Source: Methanosarcina sp. UBA5 (GTDB lineage Archaea > Halobacteriota > Methanosarcinia > Methanosarcinales > Methanosarcinaceae). From it: a stretch of 64,000 nucleotides of DNA. Below are positions 26,494-35,220 of this stretch, one piece after another (positions within the stretch are counted from its first letter, which is position 1; each line of letters opens with the position of its first letter). Both the position numbers and the translations under genes were made by a program. The notes under the pieces were generated by a model. That model had not been told where the DNA came from. It ran no database searches and saw only the letters and a program-made list of their open reading frames with translations. The stretch lies in contig NZ_DAVG01000017.1 in NCBI RefSeq assembly GCF_002505485.1, positions 1 to 64,000 of the forward strand, in the 5' to 3' direction.

Positions 26494-27648
26494 ATGAAGC
26501 AAGACCTTTTAGAAATCCTTGTTGATATCTTCAAATCCTCCGGATACAATGTCATAATATCCAGTCAGTGTGACATTCTTGTGGAAAAAAACGGGCATAA
26601 GGCTTATGTCATATGTGCCCTGCAGCCAGATTTCGAGGAAATAAAAGCTTTTTCAGAAAAGATAGGGGACTGTACAGGAATCTATGTAATGACCCAGAAG
26701 GGGCCTGAAGAATTAATCGATTATGCAGCTGAACTTGGGATCTATGTTTGGGATAGGGATGAACTGGCTCTTCAAATTGGAAGAGCGGTTCTTATAAATC
26801 TTGAACAGAAGTCAAAGATTTCGTATTCTGAATCGGAGACTCAACCCGCAAATGAAACACCAGATCAGTCCGGGCAAACAATTTTCGAATTACCTGTCGG
26901 AAACTGGAAAGTAAAAGAAGAATCTAGGGAGAATCCTTACTTTAACGGAGATCTCTTGCCTCTTCAGAATCAGCAATCAGAGGTCGAAAAAATATCTTTT
27001 GAAGATCAATCCCTGACACAGAGCTTTGAGGGAAGGAATAATTTAAGGAAGCAGGAACAGGCTAAGGTCCCAGAAACCGAATCTTACGAAATGCTGAATA
27101 TAAGGTCTGTAGAGCCAAGGATTTCTAAAAACCAGGCTATTATTATCGCAAAACCCTATATAATCAACCCAAAGGATGCAATTTTAAAGTTTGTACCCTT
27201 CTGGAAATATAGATATAATGTTGAAGCTGAAAAACGCTTCAGGTCAAAAGTCCTGAGTATTGCCGGAAAGGGAAAGGGTTTTCTTAACGCTCTAAATAAG
27301 TCAAAGGAAGAGATGGAGATAGAAGGGCTCGGTACACCTACAAGGGTTCCTGCTGTGCAGTATGAGTTAAAAAGGCCGAATGTGGATAAAAAACAGGCAG
27401 AAAAGATTCTTCTGGACTTTATTAAAGAGGAAAACACACGTGAGATACGTTTTAACAATACGGAAGGACAGGCTGTTATATATGAGCACAAGAGTATCGG
27501 CCCCAGGGCTGATGAAATACAGCTCGATATGGAGCTTGTGTATATCCCTGTCTGGGAAGTGAAGGGGAAACGTAACTCTTTGGAGATTAACGCTTATAAT
27601 GCAAAGGTTCTTGAGGAGCCTGTTGATGAAGATGCCGAGTTTCTGTGA
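26494..27648 (+). CDS. Conserved-looking protein with nuclease-like N-terminal domain, function unknown
   Basis: 384 residues. The first 100 look like a restriction-endonuclease-type alpha/beta fold (LLEILVDIFKSSGYNV, then CDILVEKNGHKAYVICAL, GIYVMTQKGPEELIDYAAELGIYVWD), the layout of Mrr-like PD-(D/E)xK domains, but a full catalytic set is not certain (D30, E33 and K35-like residues are candidates). A Gln/Ser/Glu-rich linker (about 115-200) leads to a C-terminal domain with FVPFWKYRYNVEAEKRF and VYIPVWEVKGK, paired aromatic strands that resemble membrane- or ligand-binding repeats. It is divergent from the debranching-enzyme gene. The ATG at 26494 has GTGAGAATC before it. Confidence 0.7.
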   Translation: MKQDLLEILVDIFKSSGYNVIISSQCDILVEKNGHKAYVICALQPDFEEIKAFSEKIGDCTGIYVMTQKGPEELIDYAAELGIYVWDRDELALQIGRAVLINLEQKSKISYSESETQPANETPDQSGQTIFELPVGNWKVKEESRENPYFNGDLLPLQNQQSEVEKISFEDQSLTQSFEGRNNLRKQEQAKVPETESYEMLNIRSVEPRISKNQAIIIAKPYIINPKDAILKFVPFWKYRYNVEAEKRFRSKVLSIAGKGKGFLNALNKSKEEMEIEGLGTPTRVPAVQYELKRPNVDKKQAEKILLDFIKEENTREIRFNNTEGQAVIYEHKSIGPRADEIQLDMELVYIPVWEVKGKRNSLEINAYNAKVLEEPVDEDAEFL

Positions 27649-27946
27649 ATAGGAAACCTGAAAAAAGTATCAGAAGAAAAATATATAAAATAGAAAATAT
27701 ATTTTTATATAATTGGCAGAATAGTAGGTAGGGTTCCTTGAAAAAGAATCCAGACCTTATCCTCCCAGACTTCTGTGAAAAAGTCTTTTTCAGGAAAAAG
27801 CGCAATTTTACAATAAACGTTATATTTGCCCGATGCAAGAGTATATAACGTTTGGAAATTATCTGTAAGCTGTAACGGATGGCATCTTATAGGAAATAAA
27901 ATCCATAATATTTCATAAGTATGAAAAATAAAAAAGAGGTGCGTAA
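27649..27946. other. Intergenic region before the IscA-like gene
   Basis: AT-rich, about 300 bp, with AAAAAGTCTTTTTC near 27778-27791 as a weak hairpin. TATA-like TTATATTTGC (27821) may serve the IscA-like gene. No gene seen. Confidence 0.4.
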
Positions 27947-28267
27947 ATGATAGAAGTAACAGACAAAGCTGCTGCAGAATTGAAAACGCTGATTGAACAG
28001 GAAGAGAAACCTGAGCTTGCTCTCAGAATTTTTGTTGCCGGGGTTGCCTGCAGTGGAATTCAGTATGGCTTAGCCTTTGATGATGAAACGAAGGAAGATG
28101 ACGTGACTATGGAAAGTAACGGGATTAAACTCGTTATGGCAAAAGATATCGAAAGGAGCTTCTCTGAGGGCAGTATTGACTTTATTGAGGACGAAAACGG
28201 AAAGGGATTCCTTATCCGCAATCCAAGCGCCGGCGGTGGATGCGGCACCTGTGGCGGATGCCATTAA
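27947..28267 (+). CDS. IscA/HesB-type iron-sulfur carrier protein
   Basis: 106 residues of the A-type carrier fold (ITDKAAAELKTLI-like start, LRIFVAGVACSGIQYGLAFD, IDFIEDENGKGFLIRNP). The canonical three cysteines are C35 and two near the C-terminus; here the tail is CGTCGGCH, giving C99, C102 and C105 rather than the usual CxC. So one extra Cys and altered spacing could change cluster type. Such proteins pass Fe-S clusters to enzymes, of which methanogens have very many. AGAGGTGCGTAA precedes the ATG. The NAC gene follows 70 bp downstream, possibly in the same transcript. Confidence 0.9.
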   Translation: MIEVTDKAAAELKTLIEQEEKPELALRIFVAGVACSGIQYGLAFDDETKEDDVTMESNGIKLVMAKDIERSFSEGSIDFIEDENGKGFLIRNPSAGGGCGTCGGCH

Positions 28268-28339
28268 GTAAAGTAAAATTGCGCTGAGGTATCGAACCCA
28301 AACCTGAAAAATAAACGAAAACAAAGGAGAAGCAAATCT

Positions 28340-28702
28340 ATGTTCCCAGGAATGGGAGGCGTGGGAGGCCGGGGAATGAACCCGGCTAAAATGAAGCAGA
28401 TGATGAAACAGATGGGGATTGATGTTAAAGAGCTCAAGGATGTTCAGGAAGTGGTCATAAAGACTGCGGACTCTAATATCATTATAGAGAATGCAAATGT
28501 CACTATCATGAAAGTCCAGGGTTCTGAAACATACCAGATTGTAGGTGATGTAAAAGAAGTCCCAAAAGAACTGGAGATTCCCGCTGAAGATATAAAACTC
28601 GTAATGGAGCAGACCGGTGTTTCTGAAGATGAAGCCCGGAATGCCCTGAAGAATTCAAACGGAGATCTGGCAGAAGCCATTGTGGCACTTTCTTCTGCCT
28701 GA
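28340..28702 (+). CDS. nac: Nascent polypeptide-associated complex protein (archaeal NAC)
   Basis: 120 residues; binds nascent chains at the ribosome exit as a homodimer. The start MFPGMGGVGGRGMNPAKMKQ is typical. The NAC domain is at about 30-75 (EVVIKTADSNIIIENANVTI) and a C-terminal UBA domain at about 80-118 (VMEQTGVSEDEARNALKN). A good Shine-Dalgarno AAAGGAGAAG precedes the ATG by about seven bases. It follows the IscA-like gene on the same strand. Confidence 0.95.
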   Translation: MFPGMGGVGGRGMNPAKMKQMMKQMGIDVKELKDVQEVVIKTADSNIIIENANVTIMKVQGSETYQIVGDVKEVPKELEIPAEDIKLVMEQTGVSEDEARNALKNSNGDLAEAIVALSSA

Positions 28703-28737
28703 CTTCTTTTTTCATATATTTTTATAATTATTGCTGG

Positions 28738-28808
28738 CCCGAGTTCCGTTTCCCGAGTCCCGTCTCGGGAGGACGGTGCCCTTTTCGCTCCGCTCAAGAG
28801 GGCTGAAT
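28738..28808 (+). repeat. Dispersed intergenic repeat, family B, copy 1
   Basis: Starts CCCGAGTTCCGTTTCCCGAG and ends near GCTCAAGAGGGCTGAATT. Its reverse complement is present at 42434-42510 with about 80% identity. Inverted CCCGAG/CTCGGG parts make it foldable. A partial echo, CTCGCTGAGGAGGGCTGATT, follows at about 28834-28853. Confidence 0.75.
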
Positions 28809-28959
28809 TATGGGCAAGTAAGATTGGTTTTCAACTCGCTGAGGAGGGCTGATTTACCCACAATCTTTTTTAAAATAATTTTGTCCGCAATTTTTAGAAA
28901 AGGTTTTATCGAAAACCCGATAAACGTTTGAATTTGATAATCTTATCCCCAAACCCTAT

Positions 28960-28989
28960 CGGCGTGATCAACCGGCGCAACGGTTGCGG
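28960..28989 (+). repeat. Dispersed GC-rich repeat, family A, copy 2
   Basis: Same 30-mer as 569-598 in reverse orientation with one mismatch; the following bases (28990-29030) continue with variations of ACGGTTGCGG (three more imperfect units), so this copy has expanded locally. Confidence 0.75.
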
Positions 28990-29113
28990 AACAACGGTTG
29001 CGGGTGGATGGTTGCGGCAAAACGGTTGTGGCAGATGAGAAATAGAAAGAGAAAGATAAGAGGTAAATTCCCTTATCTCCTAGTTTTCAAATTGAGTTTT
29101 GGGATTTTACTTT

Positions 29114-31402
29114 TTACTTTCTCTTGTGTAGGAATACTACAAGCAGACCAGCGACTCCGAAAACTGTTTCAAAGCCCGGTATACCTGGGATTTCTTCCTG
29201 TTCAGTTTTCGATTCTTTATTTAGTGTATCATTTTTATTAATTATTCCATTGTCTGTCTCAAACTGTTTTTCTGTCACGGTTTCTTCATTGGCTTTTTTT
29301 GCTGTACCCGTTATTGCAAAGGGAGAAAATTCCGGAGTTTTTGCTGTGAAATACAGGTATTTGTCATCTTTTCCTGATGGTTCTACCGCCAGTTGCATCC
29401 ATTTTTTATCGCTATAAGTGTTAAGGGTGATTGAAGCCGGCTCGATCTTTTTATCCTCTATCCAGGATTTTTCAACCTTGAAACAAACGATCGGGTTTTC
29501 TATGTTTTTTGGGGTTGCAATTCCACCGTTTCCTACCCAAATATTAAAGGATTTGTAGACCTCTCCAGAAGGCAGTTCGGAGACTAAGGTGGACTTTCCT
29601 TTTAACATCTCTACGATGGTTGTAGTTTTGCCCAGAGTCTTCTTCGCATCAAAGCTCACATAGACAACACAGGTTGTATTCTTTGTGAAATCAAATTTTA
29701 CCTCTTTTCCGTTCGTGATAAACGCCTGTGAAAATTCCTTTACTTCAACGTTTTTTGCAGGTTCAGGAGAGCCTCCACCACCGCCTCCGCTACTGCTGCT
29801 ACCGCTCTTGCTGCTTTCATCACTGCTTGAGCTACTGTCACCGCTGGAACTGCTTTCCAGTACAGTTATTGTAGTAATTCGTGAGGAAGAACCTTTTTCA
29901 TTATATGTTGTTAAGTTAACAAAATACATTCCCGGATCCTTATATACATAGACGGGATTCAGGTCACTGGAGTCAGTCTTTCCGTCGAAATTGAAGTCCC
30001 ATACTCTTGAGATTGCATTATGGGAAAGATCAGTAAACTGTATCGCCAGAGGAGCATATCCCTTGGTAACGCTGCTACTGAAGTTTGCAACCGGGGCTCT
30101 CAGATCTTGAGTAGTAGAATTTGTGACTGTAATGTACTCCAGTTTGGCTATAGAAATATTGCTAGTGGGATTGGTTATTTTTAGAGTAATGTCATATGTG
30201 CCTGGTTTCGTAAACGTGTGCGTCGCATTCCCTGCATTTTTAGAGTTTATTCCGTCTCCAAAATCCCAGAGCCATGAAGTAGATACTTCATCAATGCCGC
30301 TGGCAGTAAACAACACATCTAACGGTGCAGTACCAGAAGTTATGTTGGCAGTAAATTCAGCTACTGATGGCAAGGTGTTTGTGGCAGAAATCTCACTAAT
30401 GTAAATGCCGCTATTAGTATCATTATAGTTAGCCGCTTCACCGCCGTAGTTACTGTCTATTCCCCATACAATAGTATTCTCGTATACATCCGGTGTTGTA
30501 AATACACCGTTTTCATAACTGGCTACTTGAGTGCTTTGTCCTGTAGAAATGCTGTATACATATACTCCAGCACTGCCAAACTGGTCGGTACCAGACTTTG
30601 CGTATACGATTTTGTCACCATATATATCAGTGTGAGTACCGGTATCATCACCAGCATCTGGATTATCAGGATCCCCGCTGTAAACATTATCACTGGTCAC
30701 AGCTGTAACTTTTTTGGTGACAATGTCGTACATAGCAACATATCCCATTCTTGTGTAGAAATCCGACCATATTACCTTGTCGCCATATATGTGCGGGATA
30801 TTAAGATCACCGGAATATGGTACTTTTATGGTTTCTTTAGTGATAAGATCATATACGAAGATGCGTTTCCCGTCGCCATCATCATAAGAATATGTTATTT
30901 TGGTATCGTATATGTCTGGATTCTCGCCACTTGTGATTCTGGTCTGTGTTGAAGTCGATATATCGCGCATGTACACATTATAATTGTAGCTGGTTTCGTT
31001 GTAATCTGCACTCCACACGATTCTATTGCCGTAAATGGCAGGTCTGCTAGATTGATCTACATTCTGTGTGATGTAAGTTATTGCGGCTGTTGATATGTCA
31101 TATACTGCAAGCCTTGGTGTTTCGATGCTTTCGTCATGCCACACTAAAATGTTGTCGTAAATAGCCGGATAAGATGCTGCAGAAGAGTTAACTGTAGTGT
31201 CTGTTCTGGCGGTCAAATCATAAATGTGAATAACACCACCATTTGTCCATACCACTTTGCTACCGTAAATAGCAGGCTCAGACCCATTACCAATGCTCAT
31301 GACCTGTGCCGCTGATGCTGAGGTTGAAATTAAAAGTAGAAATACAGAAATTAAGGCTGCTGAAGCTAAAGCTATTGAACATAGCTTGCTATTAATTTTC
31401 AT
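29114..31402 (-). CDS. Surface protein: beta-propeller, two PKD domains, PGF-pre-PGF region and PGF-CTERM tail
   Basis: 762 residues. Signal peptide 1-32; a six/seven-unit TolB-like propeller (about 33-340) with repeated IYGxKVVW and DIYGDKIVYA motifs; PKD domains about 350-428 (WLWDFGDG) and 440-513 (VWDFNFDG); a Ser/Gly linker (about 515-545, SSSSGGGGGGS); a PGF-pre-PGF domain (about 548-700, ending EFSPFAITG); a Thr/Glu spacer and the C-terminal IPGFETVFGVAGLL helix with KRK. The tail is the archaeosortase ArtA-type signal: cut and lipid attachment are known for the family. GGGGGGAGGGTA precedes the ATG. It is probably a cell-surface or S-layer-associated protein. Confidence 0.93.
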   Translation of the reverse strand: MKINSKLCSIALASAALISVFLLLISTSASAAQVMSIGNGSEPAIYGSKVVWTNGGVIHIYDLTARTDTTVNSSAASYPAIYDNILVWHDESIETPRLAVYDISTAAITYITQNVDQSSRPAIYGNRIVWSADYNETSYNYNVYMRDISTSTQTRITSGENPDIYDTKITYSYDDGDGKRIFVYDLITKETIKVPYSGDLNIPHIYGDKVIWSDFYTRMGYVAMYDIVTKKVTAVTSDNVYSGDPDNPDAGDDTGTHTDIYGDKIVYAKSGTDQFGSAGVYVYSISTGQSTQVASYENGVFTTPDVYENTIVWGIDSNYGGEAANYNDTNSGIYISEISATNTLPSVAEFTANITSGTAPLDVLFTASGIDEVSTSWLWDFGDGINSKNAGNATHTFTKPGTYDITLKITNPTSNISIAKLEYITVTNSTTQDLRAPVANFSSSVTKGYAPLAIQFTDLSHNAISRVWDFNFDGKTDSSDLNPVYVYKDPGMYFVNLTTYNEKGSSSRITTITVLESSSSGDSSSSSDESSKSGSSSSGGGGGGSPEPAKNVEVKEFSQAFITNGKEVKFDFTKNTTCVVYVSFDAKKTLGKTTTIVEMLKGKSTLVSELPSGEVYKSFNIWVGNGGIATPKNIENPIVCFKVEKSWIEDKKIEPASITLNTYSDKKWMQLAVEPSGKDDKYLYFTAKTPEFSPFAITGTAKKANEETVTEKQFETDNGIINKNDTLNKESKTEQEEIPGIPGFETVFGVAGLLVVFLHKRK

Positions 31403-31924
31403 TACCCTCCCCCCATGTAGCTTTTATCTTCAAAGCCAGGATACAAGTTTATATAGTCTATACTATTCAGACTTTCGGATAAAATCTATCCCTTGATTTT
31501 CCCGATAATATTATAATTTTGGATCAAAAGCGTCAATCTTGATTACATTTATCTATTTTTGTGTATCAAGTAAACTTGGCAAATAAGTAGACTACTTAGA
31601 TATTATATAATTGTACAAGTAAAATCTCTTCTGTTCATAGTTACTTATTGATCTTTATTTTAAACTAGAAGAGTTTAGGTAAGCTTCTAATTTTTTCATT
31701 TTACACGATTATTCTTCATTACTAAAATGGAACTGGAATTTACAAAACATTTTACTTTTGCGTTGTCTGCTGTTGTATCGTATTGAACTTTCACATAGTC
31801 TTGAATCTGCGAAATCACTGCAGGATGCAATATTTTTTATAAAATAAATAATATTTATATTATTTATAATGATAAGTACTCAGGAAAATGGAGCGGGGAC
31901 ACTGAAGTTTAAGAGGGGACAGAC
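31403..31924. other. Intergenic region between two outward-facing genes
   Basis: Divergent promoter space, strongly A+T. A TATA-like ATATTTATATTATTTATAATG block lies about 31850-31870, some 55-75 bp before the small Cys-rich gene. No ORF seen in it. Confidence 0.45.
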
Positions 31925-32095
31925 ATGTTTAATAATAAGTGTAAATATGCTTCAAGATGTGCCGCCTATCGAGACAATTCATATACGTGCACAAAAGCTT
32001 TTGATAAAAGCTACTGTGGAGTCTATAGAAAGTTTCTAAGTGGGACTATTAAGACATATAAACAAGATTTTGATTTTTTTGAGTGTTACTACTAA
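31925..32095 (+). CDS. Small Cys-rich protein of 56 residues
   Basis: A complete short gene: ATG at 31925, TAA at 32093-32095. The Shine-Dalgarno AGAGGGG lies about five to seven bases upstream. Cysteines at 6, 12, 22, 31 and 54 fall in the pattern C-x5-C-x9-C-x8-C; the first four could hold a metal or form disulfides. The rest is Lys/Tyr/Phe-rich (YCGVYRKFLSGT, FDFFECYY). No signal peptide. No family recognised. Strong start signals and Cys spacing support a real gene. Confidence 0.68.
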   Translation: MFNNKCKYASRCAAYRDNSYTCTKAFDKSYCGVYRKFLSGTIKTYKQDFDFFECYY

Positions 32096-32355
32096 TGGTT
32101 CAATTTTGAAACACACTCTTTGATTTTTGAATCTCGTATCTGAAACAGTAACTCGAATATCTGATCATGGAAAGTTATCTTGAAAACTCCTGATGATTTT
32201 GAATAAAACAGATTTTGGGACAGCTTAATAGCTAAAAGGAATCAATTTTTACACTACCGGTCGCTTGCAAGACAAATAGGAAATACAGATATCCTGCAAG
32301 CTCCCAGTGTTTCCTGGCTGTTGCACTCCTCTTTTTGTCGCCTATTTTTTGTCGC
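32096..32355. other. Intergenic region after the Cys-rich gene
   Basis: Convergent with the CAX gene. Short near-repeats of TTTTGATTTTTGAAT-like sequence (32050-32130). No gene or clear hairpin. Confidence 0.4.
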
Positions 32356-33420
32356 TTATGGATGAAGGAAAGAGACCACAGCCATTATTCCGTATGTCCC
32401 CAGAAGCTGTAATCCTTCAAACCAGTTGCTTTTGCCGTCTTCAATTATGGATTTAACCATTAAGACGGCAGAGACTATGGCAGCTAGTTCGAAAGTGGTG
32501 AAAATCAGATTCATGGGGTTCTGAAAGAAATAGCTTGTGAACACCAGGACCGGCACGACAAACATAGCGATTTGAGTTGTTGAGCCGATTGCGATCTGGA
32601 GTGCCAGATCCATCCGGTCCTTAATTGCAATTGTGATTGCCGAGACGTGTTCTGCGGCGTTTCCGATAATTGCTATGAAAATCATACCTATGAACAGTTC
32701 CGTCCATCCGAGGCTTTCAGCCAGCGGTTCTATAGAACCAACCAGGATTTCACTCATAACAGCAACCGTAACGGTTGATGCGAGAAGAATAGCAATAGAT
32801 TTTTTGACGCTCCACCTGGCAACGCACTCTGTCGTATCAACAGTGTATAAGTGCTTGTGGGTGTGAAGCGAGAAAAGCAGGCTTGCAAGATACGACACAG
32901 CCATAATAACCGAAACTGCAATGCTCAAGGTTTCGATTGTTGCGGCGGAAGGATTTTCTGAAGTTAAAACGAAAACAGCCGGCATGACAATAGCTGCAGT
33001 TGCAAGAAAGAGAGTGGAGGCGCTTGTCTTTGCAGCTGTCGTATTGAATTCCTGCTCCTTTTTTCCGAGACCTCCAAAGAAAAATGCCATACCCAGAATC
33101 AAAAGCAGGTTTCCAATGATGGAACCTGTAATCGATGCCTTTACCATTTCAGTAAGTCCTGCTTGCAGGGAAAAAAAACTTATGATTAATTCTGTTGCGT
33201 TCCCGAAGGTAGCATTTAATAATCCACCCAGCGCTGGGCCGGTATGTGCTGAAATCTCTTCTGTAGATTCACCGATAAATTTTGCAAGCGGTATGATTGC
33301 AAGAGAAGCTAAAACAAATATTGCTATGGGCGAAGAGTGTGTATATTCTGCGAACAGACTCAGCGGTACAAAGATAAGAAAAATTTTGAAAACATTTTCC
33401 AGGATTTTTGTTTTTTCCAT
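32356..33420 (-). CDS. cax: CAX-family calcium/proton antiporter
   Basis: 354 residues with ten to eleven membrane helices and the two CaCA repeats. Repeat one has GGLLNATFGNATELIISFFSL; repeat two has MIFIAIIGNAAEHVSAI. The paired Glu in NATE and NAAE bind Ca2+. It should export Ca2+ in exchange for H+ at the cell membrane. The ATG at 33420 is preceded by GAGGAGATTCG. The gene is alone. Confidence 0.92.
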   Translation of the reverse strand: MEKTKILENVFKIFLIFVPLSLFAEYTHSSPIAIFVLASLAIIPLAKFIGESTEEISAHTGPALGGLLNATFGNATELIISFFSLQAGLTEMVKASITGSIIGNLLLILGMAFFFGGLGKKEQEFNTTAAKTSASTLFLATAAIVMPAVFVLTSENPSAATIETLSIAVSVIMAVSYLASLLFSLHTHKHLYTVDTTECVARWSVKKSIAILLASTVTVAVMSEILVGSIEPLAESLGWTELFIGMIFIAIIGNAAEHVSAITIAIKDRMDLALQIAIGSTTQIAMFVVPVLVFTSYFFQNPMNLIFTTFELAAIVSAVLMVKSIIEDGKSNWFEGLQLLGTYGIMAVVSFLHP

Positions 33421-33747
33421 ATTAACGAATCTCCTCTGCCACCTGGCAAAGAGTTACCATAAGGCGACTTCGAATACAGCCTTTTTCATTTTATGTGTTA
33501 ATAACAAGGCTGAGAGATATTTTTATCCCTCAAGCCAGATAGGAAGGAAACCTCAGGACTCAAAAGAAAAAAGAAAGGAAGGAAAATGAAATGGCAGAAG
33601 CGTGAGCTGGCACTTTCATCTGAAATTTCCATCTGAAACTTCCATTTGAAATCAAAAATATTAAAGTAAAAAGGAGAAGAGTTCTTGCTCCTTTTTAAAG
33701 CCTTAAAAGTTGGATTTCAGAAAAGCTGGATTTCAGGGAAGAGTCTC
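33421..33747. other. Intergenic region with a short tandem repeat
   Basis: Between the CAX start and the MATE end, both minus strand. Three 11-13 bp units, CATCTGAAATTTC, CATCTGAAACTTC and CATTTGAAATC, occupy 33617-33653. No gene is seen. Confidence 0.5.
33617..33653. repeat. 13-bp tandem repeat, three units
   Basis: Units at 33617-33629, 33630-33642 and 33643-33653 with consensus CATCTGAAAYTTC. Located between genes; unit length near one helical turn and a third, so it may be a protein-binding site or replication slippage. Confidence 0.55.
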
Positions 33748-35220
33748 TCACAACGTCTCTCTTTTTTCTGCAGGACTGAAAGTAACAAATCTGGGATTTT
33801 CCTCAACATCGGCTTTTCCACTGTTTCTGACTACTGACAGTGCTTTTTTTGTACCGGCTGATTGCCTAGATTTTGCCTTTGCATCATGCCTGAGGAGCTT
33901 GAATTCCTTCGAAAGCATTACCAGAGCTGCCAACATCATGATACACTCCGTAACCGGAGATGCAGCCCACACTCCATCTAGGCCGAAGAAGACCGGTAGG
34001 ATAAAGAGCAGAGGAAAGAGGACAACAAAAATCTTTCCAAGGTAGATGAAAAGTGCTGCCTTTACCCTGTTTATTGACTGGTAATATATAGCAGTGAGGA
34101 GCACGGTACCTTCAACGAGCAAAGAGAATATGAAAATCTTCATTCCTCGCAGGGTAACTTCCAGAAGTTCGGAGTCTCCCTGGCTAAATATCTGCACCAC
34201 TCTTTCCGGAAAGAGATAAATTAATACAAACCCTAAAACCCCTGTCAGGATGCACGAAATAATTGTCAGTTTCAGGGTTTTCGAAACTCTTTCGTAATAG
34301 CCAGCTCCGTAATTGAAACCTATAATCGGCTGTACTCCCAGAGCTATTCCCTCAAAAAGCATAGAGAAAATTGAAAAGACATATCCTATAATGCCGTAGG
34401 CTGAGACCGCAAGCTCGGAACCGTACCTGAGCAGCATGTAATTGTGCGCAAAGAGCACGAGAGCCAGTGAAAACTGCATCACGAACGACGGAAGACCTGC
34501 TCTAAGGATCTGAAGCAGTGCTCCGAGTTTGAATTTCATGGCTTTAAGCCGGAGTCTCAATTTTGCCTCGCTGCCAAAAAGGTAGTTCATGAGCAGTATT
34601 GCCGGAAGAGCAAAAGAAATTACTGTAGCAATGGCAGCACCTGACATTCCCATGCCCATACGCATGATAAAAAGGTAGTCAAGCACGAGATTTACGACTA
34701 CTCCTGCAATCATGATATTCATAGAGAGCCTGGGTTTCCCGTCGTTCCTGACGAGCGGATCAAGGGCAATTGCAAGGATCATAAAGATCGAACCCATGAA
34801 GATGATCCTGAGGTATTCGCGGGCAAAAGCAAGGGCAGGCCCGCTGGCTCCAAGGAGACTGATTGAGGTTTCACAAAAAATCAGTCCAAATACAGTAAAA
34901 ACTGCTCCTGTAAGAAGACACAGGGAAAAAGCATTATGTACTATATCCAGGGCTCCACTGAAATTCCCCTTTCCAAGTTGCAGGGCCGTAAGACTGGATG
35001 CACCGATCCCGATAATTACTCCTATGGCGACTATAACCATATAAGCAGGATAGGCAAGGGTGACTCCTGCAAGCCCCTGGGCCCCGATAGCATTTCCTAT
35101 AAAGAAGCCGTCAATTATTCCCTGGATTCCGGCAATGACAACTCCCACGACGGTCGGGAATGCAAATTTCAAGAATAGATTCACTATATTCCCGGATTTC
35201 ATTTCTTCGTCGCTTACCAT
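33748..35220 (-). CDS. MATE-family efflux transporter
   Basis: 490 residues with about 12 membrane helices. The N-terminal half has LFLKFAFPTVVGVVIAG and the MATE-typical DGFFIGNAIGAQGLAGV; the second half has GVQPIIGFNYGAGYYER, a family signature. It is an exporter of drugs or metabolites driven by Na+ or H+; the substrate is not known. The long hydrophilic C-terminal tail (about 440-490, with KAKSRQSAGTKKA and a PRFVTFSPAEKRETL end) is unusual for the family. The ATG at 35220 has a strong GAGGAGGG site upstream. Confidence 0.9.
   Translation of the reverse strand: MVSDEEMKSGNIVNLFLKFAFPTVVGVVIAGIQGIIDGFFIGNAIGAQGLAGVTLAYPAYMVIVAIGVIIGIGASSLTALQLGKGNFSGALDIVHNAFSLCLLTGAVFTVFGLIFCETSISLLGASGPALAFAREYLRIIFMGSIFMILAIALDPLVRNDGKPRLSMNIMIAGVVVNLVLDYLFIMRMGMGMSGAAIATVISFALPAILLMNYLFGSEAKLRLRLKAMKFKLGALLQILRAGLPSFVMQFSLALVLFAHNYMLLRYGSELAVSAYGIIGYVFSIFSMLFEGIALGVQPIIGFNYGAGYYERVSKTLKLTIISCILTGVLGFVLIYLFPERVVQIFSQGDSELLEVTLRGMKIFIFSLLVEGTVLLTAIYYQSINRVKAALFIYLGKIFVVLFPLLFILPVFFGLDGVWAASPVTECIMMLAALVMLSKEFKLLRHDAKAKSRQSAGTKKALSVVRNSGKADVEENPRFVTFSPAEKRETL

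Larger units (their letters stand above)
28703..29113. other. Intergenic region with two dispersed repeats
   Basis: Between convergent genes (NAC and the PGF surface protein). It contains one copy each of repeat families A (28960-28989) and B (28738-28808) and GC-rich patches unlike the AT-rich flanks. No gene is seen. Confidence 0.6.
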
